Shown here: positions 25,641 through 35,677 of the stretch, in pieces
How the letters are laid out: each line of letters opens with the position of its first letter
Numbering within the stretch: position 1 is the first letter of the stretch
Origin: JAUUZQ01 sp964538375
GTDB taxonomy: Bacteria; Bacteroidota; Bacteroidia; Bacteroidales; GCA-2748055
Assembly: GCA_964538375.1 (NCBI GenBank)
Contig: CAZIFQ010000008.1
Coordinates: forward strand, 1-64,000
DNA length: 64,000 bases
Direction: 5' to 3'
Program-made: the position numbers and the translations under genes
The notes under the pieces: generated by a model
Seen by the model: the letters and a program-made list of their open reading frames with translations, nothing else
What the model was told of the DNA's origin: nothing
Database searches by the model: none

Positions 25641-26624
25641 ATGAGAATTAGAAAAAATATAACTTTTTGCCTCCTTTTATGGCTCTGTATTGCATCTTTA
25701 AATGCACAGCGTCCTGAAATTAATTTCTCCTTCGATCAGATTTTTGATAATCGGGAATACTTTTCTGATTATGCCTTTTCCCAAACTATTTTTGGGGCAC
25801 GATTAGATGCGCAGGCAAAGTTCAATCTGGATTCCAATCATTTTGTGGCGGGCGGAATAAATTATATGTATGAAAACGGGGGATTGATATTGGGGGTAGC
25901 TCCCACGGTTGATCTGTATTATCAATATAGAGGAAGAAATCTAAAAATGAATTTCGGCTCTTTTCAAAGAAGAAACATTGTAGATATGCCCCTGTATTTT
26001 CTTACAGATACATTAAATTATTATCGTCCAAATATAGAAGGGGCCTCTATTAATTATGCATGGAACTGGGGACAGCTATTAACTTTCGTTGATTGGACGG
26101 GCCGTGTCTCGGAAACCAGTCGGGAAACTTTCCTTCTTGGTGTTGACGGCAGGGTAGGGAAAGACCTATTATACCTGAGACCCATGTTTCTGATGTACCA
26201 CAATGCCAAAAGTTATAACCCTGGTGACTCAATTCACCTTCAGGATAATGGTGTCATGTCACTATTGCTCGGGTCTGATCTTTCTGAAAAGACATTTTTT
26301 GATGAGCTAAGCATCTCCACCGGATATCTTGCATCATATAATCGATTCAGACCTGATCCGGTTCAATGGGGTAAAGGTTGGGTAACAAATTTATCTCTGG
26401 CGTATACTATTTTCGGCTTAAAAGGAGTTTACTACTATGGATCTCCAATTTTATTTGAGTATGGAGACCCATTCTATTCTTCTGGAAACTATGGCAGACT
26501 GGATCTATTTGTGGATCCTTTTAAAAATAAAAAAGTAAGCGCTAAAATGGGTTGGAATTTGCATTTTGTTGCAAACGAAGGCTTGCATCATTCACAACAG
26601 ATATTAATAACGGTCGAGTTTTGA
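25641..26624 (+). CDS. outer-membrane beta-barrel protein, unknown role
   Basis: 327 residues. Signal peptide about 1-22 (CLLLWLCIASLNA). The rest alternates hydrophobic and polar residues with many Tyr, Trp and Phe and ends in Phe, as outer-membrane barrels do. No named family recognised. Its stop TGA overlaps a TTG that may start the O-antigen ligase-like gene, so the two may be translated together. Confidence 0.7.
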   Translation: MRIRKNITFCLLLWLCIASLNAQRPEINFSFDQIFDNREYFSDYAFSQTIFGARLDAQAKFNLDSNHFVAGGINYMYENGGLILGVAPTVDLYYQYRGRNLKMNFGSFQRRNIVDMPLYFLTDTLNYYRPNIEGASINYAWNWGQLLTFVDWTGRVSETSRETFLLGVDGRVGKDLLYLRPMFLMYHNAKSYNPGDSIHLQDNGVMSLLLGSDLSEKTFFDELSISTGYLASYNRFRPDPVQWGKGWVTNLSLAYTIFGLKGVYYYGSPILFEYGDPFYSSGNYGRLDLFVDPFKNKKVSAKMGWNLHFVANEGLHHSQQILITVEF

Positions 26625-28210
26625 TTCAGAAGCCGAACTTTCATAAAAAGTTATATTTCTATTTATTGCTATTGCTGGCAGCAAGTTTGCCACTTTCCAT
26701 ATTTGCTGCAACCGTATTCCAGATATTACTTGTTCTAAATTGGCTTATTGAAGGAGATTTTCCGGAAAAATGGAGAAAGCTCAAAACTAACTATGGCTTT
26801 TGGGTTTATGTCGGCTTTTATGCCATTCATATTATTGGGATGCTCTGGTCTGAAGATATGATGTTTGGACTAAAGGACCTTAAAGTTAAATTGCCCTTGC
26901 TCTTACTTCCTCTACTGGTCGTAACAAGCGGCAGCCCCTCAATTAAGGAATTGAAATATATACTCGTCGCATTTATTGGGGGGAACATCATTGCATCGTT
27001 CGCTGTTGTTATGGCCCTGACAAATATTATTCCGGTGGAGATAAATGAATATAGAAATGCCTCTATATTTATTTCTCATATCCGCTTTTCCCTGATGATT
27101 GTTTTTTCTATTGCTTTTGCCTTCTACCTGGAATTCCTCGACAGGGACAGGCTCCCAACGGGATACAGGTATCTCCTCTTATTTTCGATCACCTGGTTAC
27201 CTGTTTTCCTGGTAATACTTCGCTCCCTGTCAGGCATCGTAATTTTAATATTGCTTGTTCTGTTTATTTCTTTTCTGCTGGTAAGAACTGTGCAAGACCG
27301 TGTGGGAAGATTTATGCTGACCGTGTTTATCGTATTCATTCCTTTATTTGCCATTTTTTATACAGGAAATGCGATCAAAAAGTTTTATACCATTGAAATT
27401 GTTGACCCAGAGTACATCGATTCTGTTTCAATTGAAGGGAACAGGTATGTAAATATCCTGGATAATAAAGAGGTCGAAAATGGAAATTATGTGTGGCTGC
27501 ATGTCTGTCCCGACGAAATGGAGCGTGAGTGGGCAAGGATGAGTAACTACCCATATAAAGGAAAATCAGACAATGGTAATTTTATACGCTTTACCCTGAT
27601 AAGGTATATGACATCAAAGGGCTTGAGAAAAGATGCCATTGGTATGGCACAGCTTGACAGCGATGATATTGCAGCAATAGAAAAAGGTATTGCGAACTAT
27701 ATTTACCTGAAGAGATTTTCTCTCTATCCCAGGATATATGAAGTGATTTGGGAACTCGACCGATATAAACTTGGGTATAGTCCCAACGACAAATCACTTG
27801 TTCAACGTTATTTTTATCTGAAAGCCGGCTTTTCAATTGCAAAGGATAATTTTTTAACAGGAGTTGGCACGGGAGATGTAAGAAAATCATTTGATGAGTA
27901 TTACGATCAGATCGACTCTCCATTGCGTCATGAAAGAAGGCGTCGCACGCACAATCAATATCTTACCCTCTTCATTACTTTTGGTTTATTGGGAGGAATT
28001 TTGTGCGTCGCTTCATTAATAATCCCCGTTTTCATGAAAAGAAGATGGGGCTCCTATATGACCGTAGTCCTGTTTTTTACTATGTCACTCTCCATGCTCA
28101 ATGAGGATACACTGGAAACAACTTCCGGGGCAGTGCTCTTTTCACTGTTCTACGCATTGTTTGTTTTTGGACCAGATTGGCCATGGAAACCAGTGAGCAG
28201 TAAGCAGTGA
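26621..28210 (+). CDS. O-antigen ligase/polymerase-like membrane protein
   Basis: About 529 residues from TTG 26621, which overlaps the previous TGA. An ATG at 26552 would add 23 residues that overlap the upstream gene by 73 bases and look out of frame, so I prefer the TTG. It has about ten membrane segments, a large polar region (about 240-420), and the Wzy/WaaL-type segment GVGTGDVRKSF...HNQYL near residue 430-470. Such proteins join or polymerise surface polysaccharide. The last codons run into an 8-bp tandem repeat. Confidence 0.75.
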   Translation: MIQKPNFHKKLYFYLLLLLAASLPLSIFAATVFQILLVLNWLIEGDFPEKWRKLKTNYGFWVYVGFYAIHIIGMLWSEDMMFGLKDLKVKLPLLLLPLLVVTSGSPSIKELKYILVAFIGGNIIASFAVVMALTNIIPVEINEYRNASIFISHIRFSLMIVFSIAFAFYLEFLDRDRLPTGYRYLLLFSITWLPVFLVILRSLSGIVILILLVLFISFLLVRTVQDRVGRFMLTVFIVFIPLFAIFYTGNAIKKFYTIEIVDPEYIDSVSIEGNRYVNILDNKEVENGNYVWLHVCPDEMEREWARMSNYPYKGKSDNGNFIRFTLIRYMTSKGLRKDAIGMAQLDSDDIAAIEKGIANYIYLKRFSLYPRIYEVIWELDRYKLGYSPNDKSLVQRYFYLKAGFSIAKDNFLTGVGTGDVRKSFDEYYDQIDSPLRHERRRRTHNQYLTLFITFGLLGGILCVASLIIPVFMKRRWGSYMTVVLFFTMSLSMLNEDTLETTSGAVLFSLFYALFVFGPDWPWKPVSSKQ

Positions 28211-28225
28211 GCAGTGAGCAGTGAG
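28190..28225. repeat. short tandem repeat, AGCAGTGA unit
   Basis: About four copies of an 8-base unit across the stop codon of the O-antigen ligase-like gene. It probably expanded by slippage. Confidence 0.6.
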
Positions 28226-28300
28226 TGAAAAATTAAGATTCCCTCCAAGCTTTTTTTGAAGAAATTGAGATGTTCCGGAATTTCACGAGGGAGTAATCAT

Positions 28301-28308
28301 TATCTTTG
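28301..28308 (+). promoter_or_regulatory. -7 box for guanine deaminase-like gene
   Basis: TATCTTTG, exact TAnnTTTG, 20 bases before ATG 28328. It lies downstream of the farther in-frame ATG at 28256, which argues against that start. Confidence 0.55.
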
Positions 28309-28327
28309 CAGCACAAATAAAATAAAC

Positions 28328-28798
28328 ATGCAGAAGGAGGAAAAATTCATGCAGAGAGCCATTGAACTGGCTATGGAGAATATTGATAAGGGCGGAGGGC
28401 CATTTGGAGCTGTTATAGTTCGAAACAATGAAATAGTTGCCGAAGCATCCAACAAGGTTACAGAAGATAATGATCCAACAGCTCACGCTGAAGTGGTAGC
28501 TATCAGGAAAGCTGCTGATAAACTTAAAAAATTTTCACTTGAAGATTGTGAGATATACGCTTCCTGTGAACCCTGTCCAATGTGTTTGAGTGCCATCTAT
28601 TGGGCCAGAATCCCGGTGGTCTTCTATGCTGCCGACCGGCACGATGCTGAAGAGGCAGGATTTGATGACAGTCACATTTATAATCAATTGGCTAAAAGCG
28701 AAGAAGAAAGAGAAATTCGCATGACCCAACTTAAACCGGATTTAACACCGGAAGTCTTTAAGAAGTGGAATGAACACGAGGACAAAGCAAGATATTAA
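28328..28798 (+). CDS. guanine deaminase-like nucleoside deaminase
   Basis: 156 residues. Cytidine-deaminase fold with both zinc signatures: HAEVVAI (His, catalytic Glu) and CEPCPMCLSA (two Cys). GGGPFGAVIV at the N-terminus and the C-terminal segment after RHDAEEAGFDDSHIY match the B. subtilis GuaD type, which turns guanine into xanthine, better than TadA. Its 3' end overlaps the next gene by 29 bases. Confidence 0.85.
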   Translation: MQKEEKFMQRAIELAMENIDKGGGPFGAVIVRNNEIVAEASNKVTEDNDPTAHAEVVAIRKAADKLKKFSLEDCEIYASCEPCPMCLSAIYWARIPVVFYAADRHDAEEAGFDDSHIYNQLAKSEEEREIRMTQLKPDLTPEVFKKWNEHEDKARY

Positions 28799-29362
28799 TC
28801 CTGGGAAAAGTCATAATGAACTTGTTTCAAGATTACCAGGGTCCTTTTTCACAAGGGATGTCCTGGAGGTGGCACCGCAATTGCTTGGGAAGTTTCTTGT
28901 TCGTCGTTCGCCTGGTGGAACAATAAGCAAATACAGAATTTCAGAAACAGAGGCCTATCGTGGAATTAACGATAAGGCCTGCCATGCTCACAAAGGAAAA
29001 NNNNNNNNNNNNNNNNNNNNNNNNNNNNNNNNNNNNNNNNNNNNNNNNNNNNNNNNNNNNNNNNNNNNNNNNNNNNNNNNNNNNNNNNNNNNNNNNNNNN
29101 AAAGGAAAATGTTCCCCAGGCGGTGTTGATCAGGAGGCTCACTGGTGTCAATGGCCCCGGTCGATTGACCAAACTTCTTCACCTGGATAAGTCGTTCAAT
29201 GGCGAAGACTTGCAGACGTCCGAAAGAATATGGATTGAAGATTCACAAGAACTGCTGGAGTATACTACGCACCCTCGGGTTGGGATCGATTATGCCGGGG
29301 CATACTGGAAGAATAAACCATGGCGTTTTATCATGAGCAGCCTGCATCCTGACCTGGGGTAG
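28770..29362 (+). CDS. 3-methyladenine DNA glycosylase (AAG family), interrupted by assembly gap
   Basis: The N-terminal 77 residues include APQLLGKFLVRR and the family box ISETEAYRG...ACHAHKGK with a substrate-pocket Glu. The C-terminal part, read from 29102, has VPQAVLIRRL, GPGRLTKLL, the TSERIWIED region, and PRVGIDYAGAYWKNKPWRF. Between them lie 100 N; the frame differs on the two sides, so the gap is not 100 real bases. The catalytic core (around VYFIYG in relatives) is in the missing part. It removes alkylated bases from DNA. Probably intact in the organism. Confidence 0.85.
29001..29100. other. assembly gap (100 N)
   Basis: Exactly 100 N, a scaffolding placeholder inside the DNA glycosylase gene. 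Both edges carry the same nine bases, AAAGGAAAA. Confidence 0.99.
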
Positions 29363-29381
29363 GGATAACTAGCCAAAGAGG

Positions 29382-29466
29382 CCCTCTCCCCCTCTCCCCC
29401 TCTCCCCCTCTCCCCCTCTCCCCCTCTCCCCATCTCCCCATCTCCCCGTCTCCCCCTCCCCCTCTC
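29382..29466. repeat. C/T-rich 8-bp tandem repeat
   Basis: About ten copies of CCCCCTCT, decaying to CCCCATCT and CCCCGTCT at the right. It lies between the glycosylase stop and the DUF2723 gene and is strongly strand-asymmetric. Confidence 0.85.
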
Positions 29467-29527
29467 ACTTTCTCTCACTTTCTTGCTTTTTCCGCATTCC
29501 CGCCATTTTTTCTTTAATATATCGTTA

Positions 29528-29535
29528 TATCTTTG
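29528..29535 (+). promoter_or_regulatory. -7 box for DUF2723 gene
   Basis: TATCTTTG, an exact TAnnTTTG box, 19 bases before the start at 29555. Confidence 0.5.
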
Positions 29536-29554
29536 TCGGGATTCTGAATAAAAT

Positions 29555-32500
29555 ATGCATATGAAAAATTTTCGTTTCTATAATTTGATTGCTGGCTGGA
29601 CAGTATTTATTGTTGCGGCCGTTGTTTACCTCTTAACCATTGAGTCTACAAGTTCTTTCTGGGATAGTGGTGAGTTTATTGCCACTGCCTATAAGCTTGA
29701 AGTAGGACATCCTCCGGGAGCTCCGTTTTTTATGATTTTGGGAAGATTCTTCACGCTATTTGCAGGAGGAAATGAAATGGCAGTAGGGTATTCAGTGAAT
29801 ATACTCTCAGCGCTGGCCAGCGCCTTTACAATACTTTTCCTTTATTGGACCATCACGCACCTGGCACGTAAATTTTATGACAGAACAGAAAAATACGCTC
29901 TTCCCCAATTAATTACAATTATTGGTTCAGGAGTGCTGGGCGCTTTGGCCTATGCTTTCTCAGATACTTTTTGGTTTTCTGCGGCGGAGGCGGAAGTATA
30001 TGCCTTGTCGTCGCTGTTTACTGCAGTAGTATTTTGGGCCATGTTAAAATGGGAGAATGTTGCAGATGAACCTTTTGCCAACAGGTGGATTGTTCTGATT
30101 GCACTGCTGATGGGAATATCCATTGGTGTTCACCTCTTGAACCTGCTGGCTATCCCGGCACTGGTTTTCATATATTATTTCAGAAAATACACCTTTTCAT
30201 ATAAGGGATTTATCGCTTCACTGCTGGTTTCTGTTGCAATCCTGGCCATTATACTCTTCATGATCATACCTGGCATTCCGTATTTTGCGACAAAATTTGA
30301 GTTGATGTTTGTGAATGGCCTGCATATGCCGTTCTTCTCAGGAGTAGCAATTTACCTTGTCTTACTTTTCGGACTACTGATTGCTTTCATATATATTCCA
30401 TGGAAAAGAGGAAGCCTCTTATGGAACACCCTGAGATTATCCTTGTTTGTAATTGTATTGGGATATTCTTCTTACGCTATGATAGTAATCAGGTCAGTAG
30501 CCAATACACCGCTTGATGAAAGTAATCCCGAGACTGTATTTTCACTTCTCAGTTACCTGAACCGTGAACAATATGGTGATCGTCCCTTAGCATATGGTGC
30601 TTATTTTAACGCCCGCCCTGAATCTATCAATAAAGGGAAACCTTCTTACTATCGCGGGGAAGAAGAATATTTTGAAGTGGACAAAGACCGTGAATATATT
30701 TATAACGACAAGTTTGAAGGAATTTTTCCCAGGATGTGGAGTACACAAGCCAAGCATACCAACGAGTATATTTATTGGGGGAAATTGAGCGAGTCTGAAC
30801 TTTATAACATAAAGGTAGATGCCAATGGTAATCCTTTAGTTGGCCGAATGGGAGATAGGCAATTCGATCGTTCATCTCCAAAGGATAAGCCAGGTTTTGG
30901 TCAGAATATGCGCTTCTTTTTCGACTACCAGGTTGGACATATGTATCTGCGCTACTTCATGTGGAATTTTGCAGGTCGACAAAATGATATCCAGGGAAAT
31001 GGAGAGCCCCATAAAGGGAATTGGATCTCGGGGATAAAGTTTATTGATGAAGCACGGCTTGGTCCACAGGATAATCTCCCTGATTCGATTACGAATAATT
31101 GGGCGAATAATAAATATTACATGCTACCTCTAATCTTTGGATTGATTGGCATGGTATTTCACTTCAGAAGAAAAATAAATGACGCATGGGTGGTTGCCTT
31201 GCTCTTTATCATGACTGGCTTTGCCATTCTTGTTTATTTGAACCAAAATCCCTACCAGCCGAGGGAGCGTGACTATGCTTATGCTGCATCATTTTATGCT
31301 TTTACAATATGGATCGGACTCGGGGCTGTAGGAATTATTGAAGCGATCAGGAAAAAATCCAAATCAGTGATTGTTCCTACTGTTGTGGTCCTTGCTTCCT
31401 TGTTTCTTGTACCCGGAATCATGGTAAAAGAGAACTGGGACGATCATGACAGATCAGGTCGATACACTGCAAGGGCATTTGCGAGAAATTATCTGAATTC
31501 CTGTGATGAGGGAGCAATAATCTTTACCAATGGCGATAATGATACTTTCCCATTGTGGTATGTACAGGAAGTTGAAGGATACAGGACGGACGTCAGGGTG
31601 GTGAATCTTAGTTATCTTACGGCAGACTGGTATATTGAACAAATGGCCAGCCAGTTCTATGATTCAGATGCACTTCCATTGAGCATGACCAAGGAGCAGT
31701 ATCAGCAAGGTCAGCGCGATTACGCCTACCTGGTTGAAACAGCAGGGGCACTGATCTCTCAGAAATACAAAGCCAATAAGTCCAAATATGAAGAGGAAGC
31801 TTTTCGCTTGTATGCTGATTCAAAAAAACTTGTTGATAATTCAACTTTACCTACTGCGTTCCAAAACGATTACAAGGCGTTTACTGCACTGGAAGGAAAC
31901 ATGGATCCATTTAAGCTGCTTTCCTACATGCATACCTTCAATAATGAAGAGATTGCTACAAGGATAAATATTGACAGAGCGGGTATAGGTCTTGTCCTTA
32001 CTGATATACAGAAATTTGTAAAGATCCTGGACACAGACTATGTTCCACTGAAAGACGGAATCAGGTTCCTGGCTTCAGATGATCCGAGGTTCGAGGATGG
32101 GCAATATTTCATTCCTGCAAAAAAATTCATTATCCCGGTTGATTCATCAACTATGCCGGAAGGTGTAATAACAGGGGTAATAGAAGACTATGTTGTTGAT
32201 GAGGTCAGGTTTAAAATTACCGAAGGCGTTGTTTACAAAAACAGCATTGCTCAAATGGATATGCTGGCAACTAACAACTGGGAAAGGCCCATTTACTTCT
32301 CAAACACAGTTTCAAATGATAATTTCCTTGGATTGGAAGAGAGTTTTGTCCAGGAGGGTTTGGCTTATAGGGTTGCACCTATCAAGGTTCCCCAGGGTGC
32401 CTCGGTGCTTGGAGTTGTAGATACAGAGAAAATGTATCGGCGACTTGTGACAGAATTTGAGTGGGGAGGAATTGATGATCCGAAAGTATACATGGATGAG

Positions 32501-32938
32501 AATAACCTGAGGATGACCATTAAATACAGGTACTCATTTGCTACCCTTGCCAAAGCATACGCTGACGAGGGAAACAATGCAAAAGCGGTCGAAGTTCTCG
32601 ATTACTGTATGGCGTATATGCCACATGAGCGGGTACCCTATAATTTTTCTATAGTCCCGATTTTACAAAGCTATTTTTCTGCTAACGCTATCGATAAAGC
32701 CATGGTTATACTGGAGAAGATGGAAGAAATCAGCGAGCAGGAGTTAATTTATTACGAATCAATTCTGAGGGCTAAGCCGAAAACTGCCGCCAAGTTGCAT
32801 AACGATTACCTTCAAACCATCAGGGATTTGAGTACAATGAGTAGTATTTGTTTGGGCTATGGCGAGACAGACGCAGCTAAACGCCTGGAAGAGAAGGTAA
32901 ATAAGTATGCTATGAATTATGAGATGATTTACCGTTAG
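29555..32938 (+). CDS. DUF2723 / GT117-family membrane glycosyltransferase
   Basis: 1127 residues; a second ATG lies two codons in. The N-terminal domain has FWDSGEFIATAYKLEVGHPPGAPFF, the DUF2723 signature with acidic catalytic-type residues in the first loop, and about 12 membrane segments to residue 620. The C-terminal part (about 640-1127) is soluble with helical-repeat character near the end. The family is related to lipid-dependent O-mannosyltransferases (eukaryotic TMEM260), so protein O-glycosylation in the envelope is likely; the donor is unknown. Confidence 0.85.
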   Translation: MHMKNFRFYNLIAGWTVFIVAAVVYLLTIESTSSFWDSGEFIATAYKLEVGHPPGAPFFMILGRFFTLFAGGNEMAVGYSVNILSALASAFTILFLYWTITHLARKFYDRTEKYALPQLITIIGSGVLGALAYAFSDTFWFSAAEAEVYALSSLFTAVVFWAMLKWENVADEPFANRWIVLIALLMGISIGVHLLNLLAIPALVFIYYFRKYTFSYKGFIASLLVSVAILAIILFMIIPGIPYFATKFELMFVNGLHMPFFSGVAIYLVLLFGLLIAFIYIPWKRGSLLWNTLRLSLFVIVLGYSSYAMIVIRSVANTPLDESNPETVFSLLSYLNREQYGDRPLAYGAYFNARPESINKGKPSYYRGEEEYFEVDKDREYIYNDKFEGIFPRMWSTQAKHTNEYIYWGKLSESELYNIKVDANGNPLVGRMGDRQFDRSSPKDKPGFGQNMRFFFDYQVGHMYLRYFMWNFAGRQNDIQGNGEPHKGNWISGIKFIDEARLGPQDNLPDSITNNWANNKYYMLPLIFGLIGMVFHFRRKINDAWVVALLFIMTGFAILVYLNQNPYQPRERDYAYAASFYAFTIWIGLGAVGIIEAIRKKSKSVIVPTVVVLASLFLVPGIMVKENWDDHDRSGRYTARAFARNYLNSCDEGAIIFTNGDNDTFPLWYVQEVEGYRTDVRVVNLSYLTADWYIEQMASQFYDSDALPLSMTKEQYQQGQRDYAYLVETAGALISQKYKANKSKYEEEAFRLYADSKKLVDNSTLPTAFQNDYKAFTALEGNMDPFKLLSYMHTFNNEEIATRINIDRAGIGLVLTDIQKFVKILDTDYVPLKDGIRFLASDDPRFEDGQYFIPAKKFIIPVDSSTMPEGVITGVIEDYVVDEVRFKITEGVVYKNSIAQMDMLATNNWERPIYFSNTVSNDNFLGLEESFVQEGLAYRVAPIKVPQGASVLGVVDTEKMYRRLVTEFEWGGIDDPKVYMDENNLRMTIKYRYSFATLAKAYADEGNNAKAVEVLDYCMAYMPHERVPYNFSIVPILQSYFSANAIDKAMVILEKMEEISEQELIYYESILRAKPKTAAKLHNDYLQTIRDLSTMSSICLGYGETDAAKRLEEKVNKYAMNYEMIYR

Positions 32939-32947
32939 ATCTTGAGT

Positions 32948-33562
32948 ATGCTCATAGCCAGGATACCATCACTGATTACCCGGTCATTTAAGAAAATGAC
33001 CTTTAACATCAGGGACAATAGCAAGAGCGTATATCTCACCTTTGACGACGGACCCACACCGAAAGTTACGCACTGGGTCCTTGACAAGCTCGATGAATAC
33101 AAGGCAAAGGGAACATTCTTCTGCCTGGGCCGCAATGTTGATGCCCATCCGGAAATTTTCAGTGAAATTGTAAAAAGGGGGCATTCAGTCGGCAACCACA
33201 CCTATTCCCATATGAAGGGATATAGTGCTTCCACCTCCAAATACCTGGATGATATTCATATGGCCGATGAACTCATCAAATCTAAGCTCTTTCGTCCCCC
33301 GTACGGGAGAATTCTCCGTAGTCAGGTTAAAGCCATACTCCCTGAGTTTAAAATTATACTGTGGGAAGTGTTAAGTGTTGACTATAACCGCAAGATCAGC
33401 GGAGATACAGTAAGTAAAAATGTCATCAACAATGTCAGGCCCGGATCCATCGTAGTATTCCACGATTCAGATAAAGCAAGGAAAAATTTGTATCACGCCC
33501 TACCGGAAGTCTTGAAGTATCTGCAGGAGAACGGTTATGAGATGAAGGCCATTTTGCAGTAA
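32948..33562 (+). CDS. polysaccharide deacetylase (NodB/CE4)
   Basis: 204 residues from ATG 32948; an in-frame TTG at 32942 is possible. Complete CE4 motifs: TFDDGPTP (catalytic and metal Asp), GHSVGNHTYSH (metal His), RPPYG, and IVVFHDS. It removes N-acetyl groups from a cell-wall or surface glycan. No clear signal peptide, though the N-terminus may be amphipathic. It follows the DUF2723 gene by 9 bases, so probably one transcript. Confidence 0.9.
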   Translation: MLIARIPSLITRSFKKMTFNIRDNSKSVYLTFDDGPTPKVTHWVLDKLDEYKAKGTFFCLGRNVDAHPEIFSEIVKRGHSVGNHTYSHMKGYSASTSKYLDDIHMADELIKSKLFRPPYGRILRSQVKAILPEFKIILWEVLSVDYNRKISGDTVSKNVINNVRPGSIVVFHDSDKARKNLYHALPEVLKYLQENGYEMKAILQ

Positions 33563-33599
33563 TCCTTCGCTTCTTCCTCAGGAGATTTATCTCCTCCTC

Positions 33600-34364
33600 T
33601 TAAAACACTCCATGCACGTCCTGCTGATAAAAAACTCTNNNNNNNNNNNNNNNNNNNNNNNNNNNNNNNNNNNNNNNNNNNNNNNNNNNNNNNNNNNNNN
33701 NNNNNNNNNNNNNNNNNNNNNNNNNNNNNNNNNNNNNNAGCAATTCGCCCAGGCGAGCGGTATCATCTAATATTACCCAATAGTAGGTAAGCATGAAAAG
33801 ACCAATCATTCCAAAGACAACCAGGGGATATACCAGTTCTCGCCAGCGCATGGGACGAATAATTAAAATGGTGATCCAGATTATTGGAATGAACCAGATA
33901 AGGTTGAGGTAGAACATGCTTCCAAGGCCCAGGACCAGCGAAGCGTTAAAGATGCGGAAGGAATCTGGTTTATCCTCTTGTGCATTGAAGAGGATAATAA
34001 TTGTAATTAACACGAATAAGCTAGCTATCAGTACCGGGCTAAGCTGGTGTAATTCAGGGAATGACCCGGCAATTAGGATAAACATGGATGCAGGCATGAA
34101 TGAGCGATCCGCAATGAGAAAATATTTCACATTTAACCTGATCAGCAGGATAGCCATGGCACTGAAGATCAGTAAGGCCACTATAACAGAAAGATGGGGC
34201 AGATTTTGCAGTGGTTCAAAAATCAGGTGGTAGAATGGCATAGTATTCCATTCTGTGACTGCAGGAGGAGAGATGATGGATTGCATCCACTGTCCCAGCA
34301 ATAGAAGGCTTATGAAAATGGCCCCACCGATCCGGTTATTTTTTAGTAATCTTAAAAGAATCAT
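33600..34364 (-). CDS. DUF6427-like membrane protein, interrupted by assembly gap
   Basis: Reading from 34364, about 208 residues with six or so membrane segments (LLLGQWMQ, VALLIFSAMAILLI, IIILFNAQE, and so on) precede the gap at 33639-33738; RVFYQQDVHGVF follows. Frame continuity over the gap is not guaranteed. It resembles the DUF6427 family of Bacteroidota, of unknown function. It starts 8 bases after the purD stop side and is co-directional with purD. Confidence 0.65.
   Translation of the reverse strand: MILLRLLKNNRIGGAIFISLLLLGQWMQSIISPPAVTEWNTMPFYHLIFEPLQNLPHLSVIVALLIFSAMAILLIRLNVKYFLIADRSFMPASMFILIAGSFPELHQLSPVLIASLFVLITIIILFNAQEDKPDSFRIFNASLVLGLGSMFYLNLIWFIPIIWITILIIRPMRWRELVYPLVVFGMIGLFMLTYYWVILDDTARLGELXXXXXXXXXXXXXXXXXXXXXXXXXXXXXXXXXXRVFYQQDVHGVF
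33639..33738. other. assembly gap (100 N)
   Basis: Exactly 100 N near the 3' end of the DUF6427-like gene. Confidence 0.99.
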
Positions 34365-34372
34365 GTCATGGT

Positions 34373-35641
34373 TTAAAGGTCGAAACCAATGTCTTTTCGA
34401 TAATACTTTCCTTCGAACTTCACCTTTTCAGCATTTTTATAAGAAAGGGAGAGCGCTTCGTTCATATTTTTACCAAAAGAGCTGACAGCTATCACGCGAC
34501 CCCCATTTGTTACTGTTTCATTTTCTGTAAATGCTGTTCCCGCGTGAAACAGGATGCTGTCCGTAACATCACTAAAGCCAGTCATTACCTGCCCTTTCTC
34601 ATATGATCCGGGGTATCCGCCTGAAACCAGCATTACAGCAGTGACGGTCTCCTCTTCAAATTCCACTTTCATATCTTTTAAGCGGTTTTCTCCTGTTGCC
34701 CGGAGCAATTCTACCAGGTCAGATTTAATACGAGGCAACACAACTTCTGCCTCAGGATCTCCCATTCGCACGTTATATTCAATAAGGTAGGGTTCGCCTT
34801 TAACATCTATGAGTCCGAGGAAGATAAACCCTTTATAGGGAACCCCCTCGGTTTTGAGGCCCTGTATGGTGGGAATAACAATGCGGGACTCAATTTTATC
34901 CATGTATGCTGTAGTAGCGAAAGGAACCGGTGAAACGGCACCCATACCACCGGTATTGAGGCCGGTATCACCTTCACCAATGCGTTTATAGTCTTTCGCT
35001 TCAGGCAAGATTACATAACCCTCGCCATCTGTAAGCACAAACACCGACATTTCTATACCACTGAGAAACTCTTCAATCACCACTTTTTTGGATGCTTGTC
35101 CGAATTTCCCGTGCAGCATATTTTCGAGTTCTGTTTTAGCTTGTTCCAGATCATCGAGGATCAGCACCCCTTTTCCTGCGGCCAGACCATCAGCTTTCAG
35201 CACATAGGGAGGGTTCAGTTTTTCCAGGAATTCTTTTCCATCGTCGAGGGAATAATCGATAAATGTTCTGAATGCAGCAGTGGGGATGTTATATTTTCGC
35301 ATAAACATTTTTGCAAAGTCCTTGCTGCCCTCCAGCTTAGCACCTGCTTTCGTAGGACCAATAACCGGAATTTTTTTCAATTCATCATCAGCAAGGAAGA
35401 AGTCATGCACTCCCGCTACCAGTGGAGCTTCAGGACCAACCACTACCAGATCGATCTGTTTATCCAGGACAAGCATCTTCACTGCTTCAAAGTCATCTGT
35501 AGAGATATCCACATTTGTTCCGACCGTTGCCGTCCCGGCATTTCCCGGAGCGATAAACAATTTTGTTAGCTGATCACTTTGAGCGATTTTCCATGCCAGC
35601 GCATGTTCACGCCCCCCGGCACCAAGGATGAGGATGTTCAT
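34373..35641 (-). CDS. purD: phosphoribosylamine-glycine ligase
   Basis: 422 residues, normal length. ATP-grasp enzyme of purine synthesis joining glycine to phosphoribosylamine. N-terminal NILILGAGGREHALAW, ATP-grasp VLKADGLAAGKGV, LNTGGMGAVSP and NVRMGDPEAEVVLPR are all present. Followed by the DUF6427-like gene. Confidence 0.97.
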   Translation of the reverse strand: MNILILGAGGREHALAWKIAQSDQLTKLFIAPGNAGTATVGTNVDISTDDFEAVKMLVLDKQIDLVVVGPEAPLVAGVHDFFLADDELKKIPVIGPTKAGAKLEGSKDFAKMFMRKYNIPTAAFRTFIDYSLDDGKEFLEKLNPPYVLKADGLAAGKGVLILDDLEQAKTELENMLHGKFGQASKKVVIEEFLSGIEMSVFVLTDGEGYVILPEAKDYKRIGEGDTGLNTGGMGAVSPVPFATTAYMDKIESRIVIPTIQGLKTEGVPYKGFIFLGLIDVKGEPYLIEYNVRMGDPEAEVVLPRIKSDLVELLRATGENRLKDMKVEFEEETVTAVMLVSGGYPGSYEKGQVMTGFSDVTDSILFHAGTAFTENETVTNGGRVIAVSSFGKNMNEALSLSYKNAEKVKFEGKYYRKDIGFDL

Positions 35642-35677
35642 TGTGATAGGTTTTACGTTTCAGTTACGAAGGTAAGA

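Noticed and set aside
26552..26620. ATG at 26552 as start of the O-antigen ligase-like gene
   Set aside because: It lies well inside the outer-membrane protein gene and the extra residues look like an out-of-frame reading; TTG 26621 on the stop codon fits better.
28256..28327. ATG at 28256 as start of the guanine deaminase
   Set aside because: The consensus -7 box at 28301-28308 lies after it, and the family begins near MQKEEKFMQRAIELA.
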